Below are positions 61,519-64,000 of a DNA stretch of 64,000 nt, piece by piece. Numbering within the stretch: position 1 is the stretch's first letter; every line of letters begins with the position of its first letter. The notes beneath the pieces are model-generated. The model saw only the letters and a program-made list of their open reading frames with translations, was not told the origin of the DNA and made no database searches. The translations under genes and the position numbers were made by a program. The stretch is from Herpetosiphonaceae bacterium (GTDB taxonomy: Bacteria; Chloroflexota; Chloroflexia; Chloroflexales; Herpetosiphonaceae): assembly GCA_026003835.1 (NCBI GenBank), contig BPHZ01000008.1, positions 62,001-126,000 on the forward strand, given 5' to 3'.

Positions 61519-62457
61519 ATGATGCAAGAGAGACAGATCGAGGAGTATCTTGCACGGCTGGCTGTTCCTCGTCAGCGGCCTGCAATGAGCGATCTGCGCG
61601 GCTTATCGGATCTCAGCAGCACTGAGTCGCATACGTTTTGGGAGATCTGGCAAACCATCCCCGAGGCCCGCCGCCGCGCGCTGGCGCAGGCTATGCAGGA
61701 ACTGGCGGAGGAAAATCCGGACCTCGACTTTCGCGAGGTTTTTCTGCGCTGCCTGGCTGATACAAATGCTGATGTACGACTGGCCGCAGTGCAGGGTCTC
61801 TGGGAAGATGATCGCCTCTCGACACTACGTCGCCTATTGCAAGTCATGAACCATGACGAGGCACAGGAAGTGCGCGCCGCCGCAGCCACAGGGTTGGGTC
61901 ACTTTAGCTATATGGCCGCTGTGGAAGAGATCGATGAGCAGGTCGCTCAAGACTTGCTCGAGGCGCTGCTCGAAACCTTCCATCGGCCGGGGGAGACTGT
62001 TGAGGTGCGCCGCCGCGCGCTTGAGTCGCTTGGCTACTATAGCGACGATCCCGATGTCATCGCTATCATTACCGCCGCCTTCGCTTCCGGCGAAGAGCTC
62101 TGGCAGCAGAGCGCGCTCTTTGCGATGGGCCGCTCGATGTCTCCACGCTGGATGGACGAGGTTAGTGCGGCGTTGCGCAGCGATCGTCCCGCTCTACGCT
62201 ACGAGGCGGCCCGTGCCAGCGGTGAGTTCGGCGAGCAGGGCAGAAGCCTGCTGCCCGCGCTGCTGCCGCTGGCCGATGATCCAGACTCTGAGGTAGCCAT
62301 GGCTGCCATCTGGGCGCTGGGGCAGATCGGCGGACAGCAGGCGCGCCAAACGCTTAAGCGAATTATGCGCAGTGCTGATGCCAGCCGCCGCGAAGCTGCC
62401 GAGGAAGCCCTCCATGAACTGGAGTTCTTTGAGGACCCGCTCTTCGGCCAGATTTAG
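61519..62457 (+). CDS. HEAT-repeat protein
   Basis: This 312-residue soluble protein is made of HEAT/PBS-lyase-type repeats after a 60-residue helical lead: DTNADVRLAAVQGLWEDDRL, EVRAAAATGLGHFSYM, EVRRRALESLGYYSDDPDVI and SEVAMAAIWALGQIGGQQAR. Such proteins act as scaffolds or in tetrapyrrole lyase maturation; here no phycobilin genes are near. It is monocistronic behind a hairpin and 140 bases before the PIG-L gene. A second in-frame Met directly follows the first. Confidence 0.85.
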   Translation: MMQERQIEEYLARLAVPRQRPAMSDLRGLSDLSSTESHTFWEIWQTIPEARRRALAQAMQELAEENPDLDFREVFLRCLADTNADVRLAAVQGLWEDDRLSTLRRLLQVMNHDEAQEVRAAAATGLGHFSYMAAVEEIDEQVAQDLLEALLETFHRPGETVEVRRRALESLGYYSDDPDVIAIITAAFASGEELWQQSALFAMGRSMSPRWMDEVSAALRSDRPALRYEAARASGEFGEQGRSLLPALLPLADDPDSEVAMAAIWALGQIGGQQARQTLKRIMRSADASRREAAEEALHELEFFEDPLFGQI

Positions 62458-62598
62458 GGAAGCACCCTTCCAATCAACCTGCTCGCTTGACGAAGCACCT
62501 TATCCCATGTAGACTTTGTGCCAAACCTCTTACACGGGCGATAACACAACGACCAACAGCGTATGTCTTAAGGCCTGAGCGTTGGAGAGCCTATCGCG

Positions 62599-63393
62599 AT
62601 GCAGCTTCAAGATCTGCGCCAGATCCAGGATCGCTACCACCATATCTACATCGCGCCCCACTTCGATGATGCCGCGCTCTCCTGCGGCGGTGCCATCGCC
62701 CGCTATGTTGCGATAGGCCAGGAGGTACTCGTCATCACCATCTGCGCAGGGTACCCAAGCAGCGCGAACCTGACGCCATTCGCAGGAGAGTTGCACACCC
62801 AGTGGGGGATCGAGGATGATCCGGTGGCCGCGCGCCGGCAGGAAGAGTTGATGGCGATTGGACACCTGGGGGCCGATGTTTTCTGGCTTCCGGAACTCGA
62901 TGCAATTTACCGCCACCCTGCCTACGACTCACGCGAGGCCATCTTTAGCACGCCGGCTGCTGATGATCCTCTCCGGCAGATCCTCCACCGCCGCCTGGCG
63001 CAGATAACCGAGCGTGCGTCAAGTGCAGTCTATTACTTTCCCCTGGCTGTCGGCAATCACGTGGATCACCAGATCGCGTATGCTGTCGGCTGCGAGTTAG
63101 CCGACAGCGGTGTTACTGTCGCGTTTTACGAGGATTTGCCCTACGCCATCGCGCCCAATGCCGTCCAGGAGCGGCTGGACCAGATTGGTATCCCCCTGCT
63201 CCCCGACGTTGTCGATATCTCACAGACTCTCCCACGGAAGCTCGGCGCTGTTGCTGAATACCGCAGCCAGATCCCAGTGCTCTTTGAGAGCGAGGAGGAT
63301 ATGATCAACGCGCTCACACGCTATGCAACGCTGGTAGCTACTGAGGGAACGACCTACGGGGAGCGGCTGTGGTTGCGAGCGGTAGCGCAGTGA
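62599..63393 (+). CDS. PIG-L family deacetylase
   Basis: This 264-residue protein has the metal-binding motif near the N-terminus (IAPHFDDAALSCGGAIARYV) and the matching histidines in VGNHVDHQIAYAVG. Most members read HPDD; here HFDD, with Phe for Pro. PIG-L enzymes remove acetyl groups from N-acetylglucosamine-linked substrates (mycothiol, bacillithiol, GlcNAc-PI) or other small molecules. It overlaps the next gene by four bases, a FemX-like transferase, so the pair may act on cell-envelope sugars or peptides (inference). Confidence 0.88.
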   Translation: MQLQDLRQIQDRYHHIYIAPHFDDAALSCGGAIARYVAIGQEVLVITICAGYPSSANLTPFAGELHTQWGIEDDPVAARRQEELMAIGHLGADVFWLPELDAIYRHPAYDSREAIFSTPAADDPLRQILHRRLAQITERASSAVYYFPLAVGNHVDHQIAYAVGCELADSGVTVAFYEDLPYAIAPNAVQERLDQIGIPLLPDVVDISQTLPRKLGAVAEYRSQIPVLFESEEDMINALTRYATLVATEGTTYGERLWLRAVAQ

Positions 63394-64000
63394 GTGAAGC
63401 GCTGATCGAAATCACAACCAGACAAGCCTGGGACGATCTGCTCACGGGTCGATCGCGTGCTCATCTGTTGCAGAGCTGGGCGTGGGGTGAGTTGAAAGGT
63501 CGGTTCGGATGGGAGCCGATCCGGTTATGTGCGCGCGATGCAATCGGCAGATCAGTGCTGGCCCAGGCGCTGATCCGTCGTCAGCTCGGCATGAGCGTGA
63601 TCTACGTACCCCGTGGCCCAGTCTGGTCCGGCGTTGCCCAACTCGATCATCTGCTACTCCACGGTCTGATCCGGCTGGCGCGCCGCCGGCGAGCAGCCTT
63701 TTTGCGCCTTGAGCCGAATATGCTCGAAAGCGACCCTGAGACGCAGACGCTCCACACCTCCCTGCTCCTGCATGGCTTCGAGCCTGCTGAACCGCTTCAA
63801 CCCCGCACGACGATCCATCTCGACCTCCGCGCATCACCTGACGATCTGCTCTCGAATATGAGCAAAGGCCACCGCGCCGATATCAAGCGCGCCGCGCGAA
63901 AGGGCGTCAAAGTTCGCGCCGGCCAGGGCCCGGCGGATCTCGCTACGTTCTACCGACTTATGGAAGAGACTGCGCAGCGTGCAGGCTTCGCTATTCATAG
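63390..64000 (+). CDS. FemABX-type aminoacyltransferase (C-terminus beyond the window)
   Basis: The GTG at 63390 overlaps the PIG-L stop. The 203 residues available match FemX/FmhB-like aminoacyl-tRNA-dependent transferases or their GNAT relatives: HLLQSWAWGELKGRFGWEPI, MSVIYVPRGPVWS, AFLRLEPNML, and then LSNMSKGHRADIKRAARKGV with the conserved Lys/Arg-rich helix. Such enzymes add amino acids to peptidoglycan precursors or perform related peptidyl transfers. The second half is missing, so the substrate class is not decided. Confidence 0.88.
   Translation, partial: MSEALIEITTRQAWDDLLTGRSRAHLLQSWAWGELKGRFGWEPIRLCARDAIGRSVLAQALIRRQLGMSVIYVPRGPVWSGVAQLDHLLLHGLIRLARRRRAAFLRLEPNMLESDPETQTLHTSLLLHGFEPAEPLQPRTTIHLDLRASPDDLLSNMSKGHRADIKRAARKGVKVRAGQGPADLATFYRLMEETAQRAGFAIH

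Noticed and set aside
1-64000. CRISPR arrays, insertion sequences, prophage genes and ribosomal RNA
   Set aside because: No regularly spaced direct repeats, transposase or integrase motifs, or rRNA sequence were seen anywhere in the window.

Overview
The window comes from a GC-rich, free-living bacterium, most likely a member of the Chloroflexota (inference from family make-up: multi-GAF histidine kinase, cyclase/NB-ARC/TPR regulator, stand-alone ABC-2 exporters, many class III aminotransferases, HEAT and TPR proteins; no marker gene settles it). It holds about 60 protein genes, three tRNAs, a tmRNA, several terminator hairpins and a few readable promoters. Both ends cut through genes: an ECF sigma factor/ankyrin protein on the left and a FemX-like aminoacyltransferase on the right.

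Layout. 1-13.2 kb: a divergent pair made of the sigma/ankyrin gene and a tightly packed nine-gene operon for amino-acid handling (LysE exporter, MocR regulator, threonine dehydratase, PaiB, PhzF, RidA, GNAT, AzlC, AzlD), with two palindromes laid over its promoter. Then a small protein/ECF sigma/DNA alkyltransferase operon, a molybdopterin oxidoreductase and two membrane proteins. 13.1-13.3 kb: a cluster of DnaA-box-like nonamers. 13.6-15.6 kb: an AT-richer, probably acquired toxin-like gene. 15.7-21.6 kb: a leftward signalling block (hydrolase-like protein, response regulator, GAF/HD-GYP phosphodiesterase, cyclase-like/NB-ARC/TPR protein), in which two enzymes have lost a key residue. 21.6-27.2 kb: tRNA-Leu, fabZ, an aminotransferase operon with a GNAT/methyltransferase fusion, two tRNA-Arg genes and an MFS transporter. 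27.7-37 kb: an orphan ABC ATPase, a 1296-residue hybrid-input histidine kinase with its receiver partner, tmRNA, and an ABC-2 exporter operon.

37.3-46.7 kb: aconitase (interrupted by a one-base insertion in a run of nine C), a methyltransferase, an RsbR-like STAS protein, a Uma2 nuclease, a second class III aminotransferase, and a four-gene leftward membrane/lipid-kinase operon. 47-53.8 kb: sigma-54 with an inserted zinc ribbon, an NtrC-type activator, MurA with Asp in place of the usual catalytic Cys, a DUF697 membrane protein with two one-base frameshifts, a YtxH-like protein and a rhomboid protease. 54-59 kb: a complete BMP-type nucleoside ABC importer. 59.3-64 kb: a 53-residue/613-residue pair of unknown genes, a HEAT-repeat protein, a PIG-L deacetylase and the FemX-like gene.

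The strongest candidates for something new are the 652-residue protein that joins an eCIS-cargo-like N-terminal motif to a C-terminal ADP-ribosyltransferase-like domain; the ECF sigma/MGMT operon, which could be an alkylation sensor unrelated to Ada; the ECF sigma/ankyrin fusion; the DnaA-box cluster; and the zinc-ribbon sigma-54. Three separate single-base insertions, at least two of them in homopolymers, suggest residual sequencing error rather than gene decay.
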